A DNA stretch of 64,000 bases from Flavobacterium sp. SUN052 (GTDB taxonomy: Bacteria > Bacteroidota > Bacteroidia > Flavobacteriales > Flavobacteriaceae). Shown in pieces: positions 44,594 through 52,848 of the stretch (positions are counted from its first letter, which is position 1; each line of letters opens with the position of its first letter). The notes under the pieces were generated by a model that had not been told where the DNA came from, ran no database searches, and saw only the letters and a program-made list of their open reading frames with translations. Position numbers and translations under genes: made by a program. The DNA lies in contig NZ_JAPQNS010000005.1 of assembly GCF_028867935.1 (NCBI RefSeq), forward strand, positions 310,001 through 374,000, given 5' to 3'.

Positions 44594-45490
44594 ATGTCAA
44601 TAGATGCGCTGATGCGCCAACCAAAAGCAACGTTCATGGAAAACAAAATTCCGCCCCAACATCAAGATTCTCAACCGGGAATCGAAGGGCAAATGACTCC
44701 CGAACCGAAGTACATCCGGTTCAATTACAAGGGGTCGAATAAACTCAAAAATAAGGTAGCTCTGATCACTGGGGGCGATTCAGGTATTGGTCGGGCGGTG
44801 GCTATTCACTTCGCCCGCGAAGGGGCCGAGGTGGCCATTGTGTACACCCCCGCCGAGGAGCAGGATGCGCAACATACCAAAGATTTGGTCGAAGCCGAAG
44901 GGCAGGAGTGTCTGTTGCTGTCAGGCGATTTAAGAGACCCCGAATTTTGTAAGCAGATAGTCGAAGATACCGTGCTACAGTTCGGGCAGTTGAACATTCT
45001 GGTCAACAATGCCGGCGTTCAGTATCCCCACGAGCAATTTGAGCAGATTAGCGACGAAGACCTGCTCAAGACCTACGAAACCAACATCTATTCGATGTTT
45101 CGAGTGGCAAAAGCCGCTGTTCCGCACCTGAAAGAAGGCGATTCGATCATTAACACCACTTCTATTACCGCTTATCAGGGCCGAGCCGATCTGATCGATT
45201 ATTCATCGACGAAAGGGGCGATTATGACGTTTACACGGGCATTGTCGACCAACCTGGCAACTAAAAAGATTCGGGTAAACGGGGTCGCCCCCGGCCCCAT
45301 CTGGACGCCACTGATTCCATCTTCTTTCGATAAAGAGAAAGTGTCCATGTTTGGTAAAGACGTGCCGATGAAACGCCCCGGACAGCCCTGCGAAGTCGCC
45401 CCGGCCTATGTGTTTCTGGCTTCTGAGGATGCATCGTATATCACTGGCGAAATACTCCACCCCAACGGTGGAACAATTATTAACGGATAA
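44594..45490 (+). CDS. Short-chain dehydrogenase/reductase (YghA-like), copy 1
   Basis: At 298 residues it has the extended N-terminus typical of YghA/YhdF-like SDRs (PPQHQDSQPGIEGQMTPEP). The cofactor motif TGGDSGIGRAVA lies at about 59-70, followed by NNAGVQYP and the catalytic Tyr-x-x-x-Lys in DYSSTKGA, with Ser in NTTSITAY. The C-terminus ITGEILHPNGGTIING is the usual end. It reduces or oxidises an aldehyde or alcohol with NAD(P)(H); members respond to stress in several bacteria. An in-frame ATG at 44636 (MENKIPPQHQ) is an equally good start. A second copy follows after a repeat element. Confidence 0.85.
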   Translation: MSIDALMRQPKATFMENKIPPQHQDSQPGIEGQMTPEPKYIRFNYKGSNKLKNKVALITGGDSGIGRAVAIHFAREGAEVAIVYTPAEEQDAQHTKDLVEAEGQECLLLSGDLRDPEFCKQIVEDTVLQFGQLNILVNNAGVQYPHEQFEQISDEDLLKTYETNIYSMFRVAKAAVPHLKEGDSIINTTSITAYQGRADLIDYSSTKGAIMTFTRALSTNLATKKIRVNGVAPGPIWTPLIPSSFDKEKVSMFGKDVPMKRPGQPCEVAPAYVFLASEDASYITGEILHPNGGTIING

Positions 45491-45493
45491 AAC

Positions 45494-45595
45494 TGCTAGC
45501 GCGAGCATTTGCTCGTGTCAGTAATGTAGCGGGTATTCACCCGCGTCAGTGAACACTGACAAGATAGTAGGCACGAGCGAACGCTCGCGCCAGCA
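45494..45595. repeat. Multi-hairpin intergenic element between the two SDR genes
   Basis: Outer arms 45494-45519 and 45570-45595 pair imperfectly (about 21 of 25 positions). Each arm is itself palindromic (CGAGCATTTGCTCG; CGAGCGAACGCTCG). Two more hairpins lie inside: GCGGGTATTCACCCGC at 45529-45544 and GTCAGTGAACACTGAC at 45545-45560. The whole folds as a cloverleaf-like structure. Confidence 0.7.
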
Positions 45596-45634
45596 AGTAG
45601 AAACGCGCAGCATTGAAACCTGAAACTCAACATT

Positions 45635-46498
45635 ATGAACCAGATGGAAATAGAAGCCAAACCACAGCATCAGAATGCTCAACCGGGTTTGGAATATGAA
45701 ATGGACCCTAAGCCAGTCTATATTCGGGATGGCTACGAAGGGGCAGGAAAGCTTGAAAACAAAATCGCTCTGATTACCGGGGGCGATTCAGGGATTGGCC
45801 GTGCTGTGTCGGTGCATTTTGCTCGCGAAGGGGCCGATCTGGCCATTGTGTACCACCCCCGCGAGGAACAGGATGCGCAGGAAACCAAGCGACTGGTTGA
45901 AGCTGAGGGCCGCCGGTGCCTGTTGCTACCCGGCGATTTGAGGAATACAGCGTTTATTAGCGAGCTGGTGGGTAAAGTGATCAGCACATACAATCGGATC
46001 AATATTTTGGTGAACAACGCGGCTAACCATGTGGAGCAAAAGGAATTCGTCAACATCTCCGATCAGCAGATGAAAGATACCTTTGAGCTTAACATTCTGG
46101 CCATGTTTCGGCTTACCAAAAACGTGCTGCCGCATATGGGCGCTTACGACAGTATTATCAATACCTCCTCGGTCGTATCGTATCGGGGTAGCGAATCCCT
46201 GATCGATTACAGCTCGACAAAGGGGGCCGTTACCTCCTTCACGCGCTCGCTGTCACAAAACCTCGCCGACCGGAATATTCGGGTCAATCAGGTAGCTCCC
46301 GGTCCTATTTGGACCCCATTGATTGTAGCGACAAAGTCGGCCGAAGAAGTAGCTAAATTCGGGAAAGATACGCCCATGGAACGTCCCGGCCAACCTGCTG
46401 AACTGGCTCCAGCCTATGTGTTTTTAGCCTCCGAAGATGCTTCATACATCACAGGACAGTCTATCCATGTGAACGGGGGCGAGGTGGTGAATTCGTAA
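45635..46498 (+). CDS. Short-chain dehydrogenase/reductase (YghA-like), copy 2
   Basis: At 287 residues it is a clear paralogue of the preceding gene, with the same PQHQNAQPGLEYEMDPKP start, TGGDSGIGRAVS, NNAANHVEQ, catalytic DYSSTKGA and ITGQSIHVNGGEVVNS end. Differences cluster in the substrate region (KEFVNISDQQMKDTF) and the late loop (VATKSAEEVAKFG). Tandem duplication is the simplest origin, with later divergence and insertion of the multi-hairpin repeat between them. The leader ACTCAACATTATGAAC is also seen before the DUF2383 gene on the other strand. Confidence 0.85.
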   Translation: MNQMEIEAKPQHQNAQPGLEYEMDPKPVYIRDGYEGAGKLENKIALITGGDSGIGRAVSVHFAREGADLAIVYHPREEQDAQETKRLVEAEGRRCLLLPGDLRNTAFISELVGKVISTYNRINILVNNAANHVEQKEFVNISDQQMKDTFELNILAMFRLTKNVLPHMGAYDSIINTSSVVSYRGSESLIDYSSTKGAVTSFTRSLSQNLADRNIRVNQVAPGPIWTPLIVATKSAEEVAKFGKDTPMERPGQPAELAPAYVFLASEDASYITGQSIHVNGGEVVNS

Positions 46499-46522
46499 GT
46501 TTTTGACTACGGAGTTATATAG

Positions 46523-46577
46523 AGGGGCTCGTAGTGTCACGGATAAGTACTAAATCTCCGTGATACTACGAGCCCCT
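46523..46577. terminator. 21-bp inverted repeat after SDR copy 2
   Basis: Arms 46523-46543 and 46557-46577 match in 20 of 21 positions (the exception can form G-T), loop 13 nt, followed by TTTGTG. Probably the terminator of the SDR genes, with glgX starting 88 nt later. Confidence 0.65.
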
Positions 46578-46665
46578 TTGTGTAATCCTGTAGCCAAACC
46601 CCTTTCAAAACATTTTTTCTACACCCCCGGTTTTATACTCGTGACCTAGTTTTTACACAACGTTT

Positions 46666-48801
46666 ATGAACGATTTAAAAGTAACGGCGGAAGCCGCGTC
46701 ATCGACTGCGGCTACTTCGCCCAATGAGTATACAACAAAGCCAGGCAAACCATATCCACTTGGGGCCACCTGCGACAGCGAAGGAACCAACTTCGCCCTC
46801 TTCAGTGAAAACGCTACGGCTGTTTATCTCTGTTTATACGATCCCAAAAACCCCGAACAGGAAATTGTGAGCATTCCGCTAACGGAGCGCACAGAATTGG
46901 TTTGGCATATTCACGTGGCCGATGTTAAGCCGGGACAACTCTATGGCTATCGTGTCGATGGCCCCTATGATCCCGAAGAAGGTCAGTATTTCAATCCGTA
47001 CAAACTCCTGCTGGACCCGTACGCTAAAGCGATTCATGCCCCACTCAACCACGACGATTCGTTTTTGGGTTACGATCTGAAAGAAGAGGGTGAAGAGCGG
47101 GTACTGTCGATGGATACCGAAGATAGTGGCCCCAAAATGCCCAAAAGCGTGGTGATCGACTCCGAATTTGATTGGGAAGATGATAAGGCACCGCAAATCC
47201 CAATGTCGCGCTCGGTGATTTATGAAGTTCACGTAAAAGGGTTTACCAAGCAACACCCAACAATTCCGGCTGAAATTCGGGGTACGTATGCGGGCATGGC
47301 TGCTCCCGAAAGTATTGATTACCTCAAGAAGCTGGGTATAACTGCGGTTGAGCTACTGCCGATTCACCAGTTTACCAACGAAAGCTACTGGGGCTATAAT
47401 ACCATTGGGTTCTTTGCGCCCCAGAATACGTATTCATCATCGGGGATGATGGGACAGCAGGTGACAGAGTTCCGCGAAATGGTGAAAGCCTTCCATAAAG
47501 CCGGTATTGAGGTGATTCTCGATGTAGTGTACAACCACACGGCTGAAGGGAACCAGATGGGGCCAACGCTCTCAATGAAGGGCATTGACAACCGGGCTTA
47601 CTACCGGCAGGTAGAAGAGAACCCAATATACTTCAATGACTTTACCGGTACGGGTAACACACTCGACCTGACGCATTACCGCACGCTTCAACTCGTGATG
47701 GATAGCCTCCGCTATTGGGTGTCTGATATGCACGTGGATGGCTTCCGGTTTGACCTGGCCTCGGCCTTGATTCGTGACGAGGTGGAAGCAGGACGCGTAT
47801 CGTCGTTCCTCGACACGGTGGCGCAAGACCCAATTCTGGCTCAGGTAAAACTGATTGCCGAACCTTGGGATATTGGTTCTTATCACGTTGGGGAATTCCC
47901 AGTACGCTGGGCCGAATGGAATGGTAAATACCGCGATTGCGTGCGGAAATTCTGGAAAGGTGACGAACATCAGGCACTCGAGCTAGGCTATCGGGTGCTT
48001 GGTAGCCCTGATCTGTATGGCAACGATGGCCGCTCGCCGAGCAACAGTGTCAACCTCATTACGGCTCATGACGGCTTTACGCTCAACGATCTAGTGAGCT
48101 ATAATGAGAAGCATAATGATGCCAACGGGGAGGATAATAACGATGGAGCCAATGATAATGAAAGCTGGAACCACGGTGTAGAAGGGCCAACCGATGATCC
48201 GGAAATAAACGCTCTCCGTGAGCGGCAGAAACGCAACTTTATGGCAACGTTGCTCCTGAGCCAGGGCACGCCAATGATTGTGATGGGTGACGAGTGCGGG
48301 TTGACTCAGAACGGTAATAACAACGTCTATAATCAGGATAATGAACTGAGCTGGATGAACTGGAACTGGGATGAAAAGCAACAGCAGTTTTTCGACTTCA
48401 CCAGTCAGCTTACGGCTTTACGCCAACAGTTGCCATTACTTCGCCGGCGCAAATTCTACACCACGGATGAGGTAAGCTGGATTAGGCCAGATGGCAAGCA
48501 AATGAACGACGACGACTGGAACAATGGCACAACACGTTGCGTTGGCCTGCACATTAATGGCGAACAGGTTAATGAGCAGGAAGAAGACGGCACAATGATC
48601 GCCCCCGATCACCTGTTCTGGATCATGAACGCGTATTGGGACGAACTGTCATTCACGCTGCCCGGACCGGGTCGTGGGCACCATTGGGCCGTTGTGGTGA
48701 ACACATCAGATGGGTATTTTAACAGCAAAGGAGACAAAATAACGGTGAAGGGGCCATTCACAATCCCAGCCCGTTCATCGGTGCTGCTGAAAGTGGTATA
48801 A
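46666..48801 (+). CDS. glgX: Glycogen debranching enzyme (GlgX-type isoamylase)
   Basis: At 711 residues it has an N-terminal CBM48-like domain (about 25-125, PYPLGATCDSEGTNFALFSE) and a GH13 barrel. The four GH13 regions are DVVYNHTAEGN (Asp286 to His291), GFRFDLA with nucleophile Asp363, IAEPWD with acid/base Glu399, and TAHDGF with Asp469. It hydrolyses alpha-1,6 branches of glycogen or limit dextrins in the cytosol. A central acidic/Asn-rich loop (NGEDNNDGANDNES) is typical of the family. No other glycogen genes are in the window. Confidence 0.92.
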   Translation: MNDLKVTAEAASSTAATSPNEYTTKPGKPYPLGATCDSEGTNFALFSENATAVYLCLYDPKNPEQEIVSIPLTERTELVWHIHVADVKPGQLYGYRVDGPYDPEEGQYFNPYKLLLDPYAKAIHAPLNHDDSFLGYDLKEEGEERVLSMDTEDSGPKMPKSVVIDSEFDWEDDKAPQIPMSRSVIYEVHVKGFTKQHPTIPAEIRGTYAGMAAPESIDYLKKLGITAVELLPIHQFTNESYWGYNTIGFFAPQNTYSSSGMMGQQVTEFREMVKAFHKAGIEVILDVVYNHTAEGNQMGPTLSMKGIDNRAYYRQVEENPIYFNDFTGTGNTLDLTHYRTLQLVMDSLRYWVSDMHVDGFRFDLASALIRDEVEAGRVSSFLDTVAQDPILAQVKLIAEPWDIGSYHVGEFPVRWAEWNGKYRDCVRKFWKGDEHQALELGYRVLGSPDLYGNDGRSPSNSVNLITAHDGFTLNDLVSYNEKHNDANGEDNNDGANDNESWNHGVEGPTDDPEINALRERQKRNFMATLLLSQGTPMIVMGDECGLTQNGNNNVYNQDNELSWMNWNWDEKQQQFFDFTSQLTALRQQLPLLRRRKFYTTDEVSWIRPDGKQMNDDDWNNGTTRCVGLHINGEQVNEQEEDGTMIAPDHLFWIMNAYWDELSFTLPGPGRGHHWAVVVNTSDGYFNSKGDKITVKGPFTIPARSSVLLKVV

Positions 48802-48814
48802 CGTAAAATATTGA

Positions 48815-48914
48815 GTTGCTGACGCTTCAGGGCTTCGACTCCGCTCAGCCTGACCACAAACTTGAGAGTTCCCCGTCAAGCTGAGCGGAGTCGAAGCCCT
48901 GAAGCGTCAGCAAC
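48815..48914. repeat. Near-perfect 40-bp inverted repeat between convergent genes
   Basis: Arms 48815-48854 and 48875-48914 match in 39 of 40 positions around a 20-nt loop. The core word GGCTTCGACTCCGCTCAGC is of a kind that recurs between genes in many bacteria. It lies between glgX and the DUF3891 gene and can serve both as terminator. Confidence 0.8.
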
Positions 48915-48960
48915 ATATATAAAACAAGGAAGGGGGCAAAAATTAACTCCTGCTCCCTTT

Positions 48961-49686
48961 TTACTGCTTAAACGTCCAACTCAATTCCTCCACCTCGGCA
49001 TCGTTCAGTGCGTTGTAAAGCTCGGTATCATCATTAAACGCAAGCTGTGTGAGCAGGAAGCTCTCCACATGAACGGATAATTCTTTCTCGTCGAACGGCC
49101 AAGGTTCGAGGCCCAGGCTTCCATTTGGTCGCTGAAAAATGTAATAGGACGTGCCATCTGGACCTTTACTTACCTCAAGCCGACGTTCTTCTTTCTGAAC
49201 CAAATTTTGGCACAATACCAGCGATAGTGCATCGCACCATTGCAGAAAATAATAGGCGTAGCGAGCTTCGGCTACGGTAGCCTTGCAGACTTTGCACCAC
49301 TTCGTCTGATTTGATTTTTGCTGATTCAAGAACTCGTCTAAAGCAGGATCTTCACCGCGTTTTTCCTCATACAAAAACGTGGTGTGCATAGAGAGGAGCA
49401 AGGCGTTCCAGCGGCTCTTCTCCAGGCCAATCTGAATCATGTTTTTAGCTTGCTCAACCGAGTATTCCAACTCCTTAAAATCGAGGGGAGCGCCCGCTTC
49501 TGTTAAATGGTTCCGGCCTTCCCAGGCGTCCTGCCCATCGTCGTGTTCCGAAAGCGCTACCAACGTTTCGACCCATCGAATGGGCCGTTTTTTCTCAGAC
49601 CAATGCAGCGCCAATTGGGTTGCTAACAAACCGTGCGCCTGCTGATGAATTACCCGCCAGCCGGTTTGCGTAGGGGTTACGATCAT
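48961..49686 (-). CDS. DUF3891 family protein
   Basis: At 241 residues it fits DUF3891: the opening MIVTPTQTGWRVIHQQAHG, VALSEHDDGQDAWEGRNHL (about 43-61), HTTFLYEEKRGE, and a late ARYAYYFLQWCDALSL. His and Asp residues in LSEHDDG and in the MHTTFLY segment suggest a metal-binding helical fold like HD-type proteins, but no activity is known to me. No signal peptide. It is the first gene of the minus-strand run of small stress-type genes. Confidence 0.75.
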   Translation of the reverse strand: MIVTPTQTGWRVIHQQAHGLLATQLALHWSEKKRPIRWVETLVALSEHDDGQDAWEGRNHLTEAGAPLDFKELEYSVEQAKNMIQIGLEKSRWNALLLSMHTTFLYEEKRGEDPALDEFLNQQKSNQTKWCKVCKATVAEARYAYYFLQWCDALSLVLCQNLVQKEERRLEVSKGPDGTSYYIFQRPNGSLGLEPWPFDEKELSVHVESFLLTQLAFNDDTELYNALNDAEVEELSWTFKQ

Positions 49687-49774
49687 AAAGAGCGAAAGAA
49701 TGAAAAGCGAAAGAGCGAAAGTTGGTACCGTTTGCAGGCAATCACTCTTTCATTCTCTCGCTTTTCTCTCTTTT
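49687..49774. repeat. Purine-rich inverted repeat between two minus-strand genes
   Basis: Left words GAAAAGCGAAAGAGCGAAAG and right words that are complementary to GAAAAGCGAGAGAATGAAAG match in 16 of 20 positions. The same type of repeat occurs at 10380-10466 and 54341-54412. Next to the 49775 gene it lies upstream of, not after, the DUF3891 start. Confidence 0.55.
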
Positions 49775-50278
49775 TTAATTGTATACTTTCCGGTTTTCGC
49801 CTTCTTTGTAGGTATCGTCGGTGATGGCAGCACGAGCCATTTCGAAGAAACGAATCATGCGGCTTGAGGTTGAATCCCAGTACTCGGCCATTTCGGTATG
49901 AACTTTCAACAGGGTCAATTCAGGATCGTCTTTGCCTTCGGGGAACCAGGGTTTGGCCGCTGCCGACCACAGTTCGTCAATTTTGGCGCGGTCGTAAAGT
50001 TCTTCAGCCGTACCACTAATCGATACATACGAAGCATCGTCTGCATCGGCAAAACTGACGTTGATCCGCTGCTCGTTGTGTTCGATCTGATCTACTTTGG
50101 GTGAGCTTTTCTTGGTGAAAAACCAGAGTGTTCCGTCGCTGTCCATTTGCATGACGGCCATTGGTCGGCTTACCAGATGGTCGCTTTCATCAACGGTTGT
50201 CATCATGGCAATTCGAATGTCTTCAACTAATTCTTTAACCTTGGCAAGGTCATTATTCTTTTGTTGCTGCGTTTCCAT
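49775..50278 (-). CDS. Pyridoxamine 5'-phosphate oxidase-like general stress protein 26
   Basis: At 167 residues it has the split-barrel FMN fold of the GS26 family: LVEDIRIAMMTTVDESDHLVS near residues 17-37, LWFFTKKSSPKVDQIEHNEQ (about 51-70), and a VSISGTAEELYDRAKIDELW strand-helix. Members bind FMN or related flavins and are induced by general stress. The C-terminal part FPEGKDDPELTLLKVHTEMAEYWD is typical of the family. Its own promoter probably lies in the 50279-50310 interval just upstream of the preceding terminator. Confidence 0.82.
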   Translation of the reverse strand: METQQQKNNDLAKVKELVEDIRIAMMTTVDESDHLVSRPMAVMQMDSDGTLWFFTKKSSPKVDQIEHNEQRINVSFADADDASYVSISGTAEELYDRAKIDELWSAAAKPWFPEGKDDPELTLLKVHTEMAEYWDSTSSRMIRFFEMARAAITDDTYKEGENRKVYN

Positions 50279-50310
50279 AACGTGTTAGTTTGTGAGATTT
50301 AAACAAAAAA

Positions 50311-50348
50311 TGGCGGGCAGATGGTTAAAAAAAACCAGCCACCCGCCA
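50311..50348 (-). terminator. Intrinsic terminator of the copper-storage-like gene
   Basis: Arms 50311-50326 and 50333-50348 pair with three mismatches (TGGCGGG / CCCGCCA ends, TGGTT / AACCA inside). On the minus strand the hairpin is followed by TTTTTTGTTT. Confidence 0.75.
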
Positions 50349-50366
50349 CGAGGAAGGTATCATCGT

Positions 50367-50783
50367 TTAATTATACAGTGTCTCGCGAAGGTCAATGCCG
50401 TAGAACAACGACGACGGAGTGTTTGTCGGGTTGAGAGAATCTACAGCTCTATTTTGATCCATTCCTAAAATACCGATGCAACTTCTGATTGTCTGCTGGC
50501 ACATGGCAAACACACGGTTAGCATCATCAGTAGCAAGTGTGGCGGCTTCCTCGGCGCACTTTTCACACACTTCAATACAGGTCTGAGCCAACAGTCGAGT
50601 GTTCTCTGACCCGCGCACATACAGCATAGCTACCTGGCGGCATAGATCAGCACAATCGAGATTCAAAAAAATAAAGCGATAGTAGTTTTCAATGTCAGGC
50701 TGGCGTGAAGAATTTGTAGCTGCTTCGTCACACAGAGCCGCACATCCGGTAAGTGAATCGTAAATGGTTTTCTTCCAGTTCAT
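50367..50783 (-). CDS. Cys-rich four-helix-bundle protein (copper storage protein-like)
   Basis: At 138 residues it has nine cysteines in helix-spaced groups: Cys14 and Cys18 (GCAALC), Cys44 and Cys48 (DCADLC), Cys69, Cys73 and Cys76 (TCIEVCEKC), and Cys95 and Cys102 (CQQTIRSC). This C-x3-C spacing on four helices is the pattern of DUF326/Csp-type bundles, which bind many Cu(I) ions inside the bundle. No export signal is present, so it would be a cytosolic store. The number of cysteines is at the low end for Csp proteins, so copper storage is inferred. Confidence 0.7.
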   Translation of the reverse strand: MNWKKTIYDSLTGCAALCDEAATNSSRQPDIENYYRFIFLNLDCADLCRQVAMLYVRGSENTRLLAQTCIEVCEKCAEEAATLATDDANRVFAMCQQTIRSCIGILGMDQNRAVDSLNPTNTPSSLFYGIDLRETLYN

Positions 50784-50821
50784 AACATGAGTTGATTTAG
50801 GGATGGTAACAGGGTAGTTTA

Positions 50822-51034
50822 TTAACGCGTTGATGCGTAGGTAAGGCTGCCTTCGTTCATCGCAAACGATTGACGAGCTATCCGGCGAGCCTCGGCGATA
50901 CTTACTGTTACTGCCTGCTGCTTAGTTAGTTCACCCTGAGCCATCAGCCGGTTAGCTATTTCGATAGCCTTGTGCCGAGTGCTGGGGTTAAGTGATCGCA
51001 TTGCTGCCGGGAAGTGAGTATCGTTCCAGATCAT
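50822..51034 (-). CDS. Small YdaT-like/DUF2188-associated protein
   Basis: About 70 residues from the Met at 51034 (MIWNDTHFPAAMRSLNPSTR); an ATG nine bases earlier (51043) is also possible. The pattern MxWNxxxFPxxMxxLxPxxRxKAIEIANxLL is that of a common small family, often next to stress genes, that continues with a QAVTVSIAEARRIAR helix. Function unknown. It starts the minus-strand run that leads to the Csp-like and GS26 genes. Confidence 0.65.
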   Translation of the reverse strand: MIWNDTHFPAAMRSLNPSTRHKAIEIANRLMAQGELTKQQAVTVSIAEARRIARQSFAMNEGSLTYASTR

Positions 51035-51261
51035 GGTATTCATTGTTTTCTTTATGGGTAGAGAAATAATAATGCCAAGTCAGACGAGATGGTAGCGAGA
51101 AAGTAACAGTTTTGCCAGAATGGCTTTATAATCAGTTTAAAGGCATATTTGTATAAACAGGTAGAGACTTATTTTAATCAAACGGGTAACTATTTCCTGA
51201 TTGAGTGTTGAGATGTTGTGGAAATAATTGTTGAGTAGTGGGAAAAAAAATACACAGTTAA

Positions 51262-51300
51262 AACTACAAAAGCCCAGTACGTAACTGGGCTTTTGTAGTT
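51262..51300. terminator. 17-bp perfect inverted repeat after the REC-PAS kinase gene
   Basis: Arms 51262-51278 and 51284-51300 (AACTACAAAAGCCCAGT and complement, loop ACGTA) are perfect. The stem has A/T runs on both sides, so it can end transcription in both directions. It follows the kinase stop by 25 nt. The rest of 51044-51261 has no gene; it contains the promoter region of the small YdaT-like gene. Confidence 0.8.
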
Positions 51301-51324
51301 CACAATACTGCTGATGCTAGGTGG

Positions 51325-52815
51325 TTACCTTTCAGCAATAGGAAAGCAAATGCGAAACGTGGTTCCTTCACCCAGTTTAGACATAACTTCGATATTGCCC
51401 CTGTGGCTGTTGATGATGTTTTGGGTAGTGGTCAAGCCCAGTCCCATACCGGTACTTTTGGCGGTAAAAAAGGGATCGAACAATCGCTGACGGTTTTCTT
51501 CAGATATACCACTGCCATTATCCTGTACTTCCACACAAACCTGATCGTCGTCGGTGCAGAACGTTGTTATTCGCAAGATGCCCCGGCCCGGTTCCATAGC
51601 TTCTACCGCGTTGATCAGAATATTGAGCAACGCAGTTTTAATCTGTTCATGATCAAGCAACGCAATGCACTCCCCTTTACAGAAATCGGTTATTAACTGC
51701 ATCGATTTCAATTTCAGGCGGTCAGAAACCAAGTGGAGTGTATCCCGAACAATCATAGTCAGGTTCTGGGGTTTCCGATCCAGGTCGCGCGGTTTAGACG
51801 AGTTGAGCATTTCGGTGATCAACTGCCCAATTCGCTCCACATTCCGATGAATAATGTCAGTGAAAACAACCGTGTATTCGTCGTTTTCGGGAAGTTCTTC
51901 CTTCAGCTGTTCAAGAGCAAGGCTCAGGTTGGTCAGCGGATTCCGCACTTCGTGAGCGATGCTACGGGCAATTTTACCGGTCATAGTTAGCTTTTCAGCC
52001 ACAATCAGATCCTGCTGGGCACGCTTCTGCTCGGTTACATCCCGAATAATACCCTGATACCAATTCGGGTGGCCGCTGGTATCGTCAACTGACCAGATCG
52101 AAATCATGCAGGTACGTTTGCGACCATTGTGGCTCACCAGGGTTGTTTCATAATCTTTTAGCTGATTATGCTTGCGCACGATAAACCGAATCTCGCGAAG
52201 GGCATCAACGTTGCCGAATAGGCGGGCTACGTTGAGTTTTTTGAGATCGTCGCGGTTGTAGCCCAGCAATTGCTCAACTGATGGGTTCGCATCCTGAAAG
52301 ACCATCTGATTATCCATCACGAAAATGGCATCTACTGAACGTTCAAAAAGAGCACGGTATTTATTTTCGTTTTTAACGAGCTCGGCCAGGGTTTCTGCCT
52401 GTCTGAGGGCATACCGAATACTACGTCCCAGCAGTTGCGGGTCAATTCTACCTTTAACCAGGTAATCGGCCGCGCCCAATTCAAGAGCCGAATAGTCGAC
52501 GGCCAGGTCATCCTGTCCCGTCAACAAAATCATAGGCGCACTGCTACCTAACCGAAAAGCTTCCTGGATAAGGTCGATCCCGGTATACTCACCAAGCCGG
52601 TAGTCAACTAAGTAAACGTCAAATTCTTTGCGCTGAATGGCTTCAAGGGCATCGGCATAGTTGTCGATCCAGTCGAGTCTGATGGTGGCATTCTCCGGCG
52701 CCGATACCAGGGTTCGGGTCAGAACATAATCATCTTCGTCGTCTTCGACCAGCAACACCCGGATTTTTTCCTGTTTGGATGTAATAACTGGTAACGCTTT
52801 TTCCTGCGTAATCAT
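51325..52815 (-). CDS. Cytosolic receiver-PAS-histidine kinase
   Basis: At 496 residues, in order: a receiver (about 18-140, Asp71 in VYLVDYRLGEYTG), a short coiled coil, a PAS domain (about 150-265, FERSVDAIFVMDNQMVFQDANP), HisKA with SIAHEVRNPLTNLSLAL (His near 287), and an ATPase with NAVEAMEPG and STGMGLGLTT. No membrane helix. This order (receiver first) is typical of kinases that take phosphate from, or are tuned by, other proteins. A single-domain receiver gene lies 33 nt upstream on the same strand and is the probable partner. Confidence 0.88.
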   Translation of the reverse strand: MITQEKALPVITSKQEKIRVLLVEDDEDDYVLTRTLVSAPENATIRLDWIDNYADALEAIQRKEFDVYLVDYRLGEYTGIDLIQEAFRLGSSAPMILLTGQDDLAVDYSALELGAADYLVKGRIDPQLLGRSIRYALRQAETLAELVKNENKYRALFERSVDAIFVMDNQMVFQDANPSVEQLLGYNRDDLKKLNVARLFGNVDALREIRFIVRKHNQLKDYETTLVSHNGRKRTCMISIWSVDDTSGHPNWYQGIIRDVTEQKRAQQDLIVAEKLTMTGKIARSIAHEVRNPLTNLSLALEQLKEELPENDEYTVVFTDIIHRNVERIGQLITEMLNSSKPRDLDRKPQNLTMIVRDTLHLVSDRLKLKSMQLITDFCKGECIALLDHEQIKTALLNILINAVEAMEPGRGILRITTFCTDDDQVCVEVQDNGSGISEENRQRLFDPFFTAKSTGMGLGLTTTQNIINSHRGNIEVMSKLGEGTTFRICFPIAER

Positions 52816-52848
52816 AACAATGGGATAGATAGCGGGGAAAACAATTGT

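Noticed and set aside
45480..45640. CRISPR-like array
   Set aside because: The short palindromic words differ from one another and spacing is irregular; it is a single structured element, not direct repeats with spacers.
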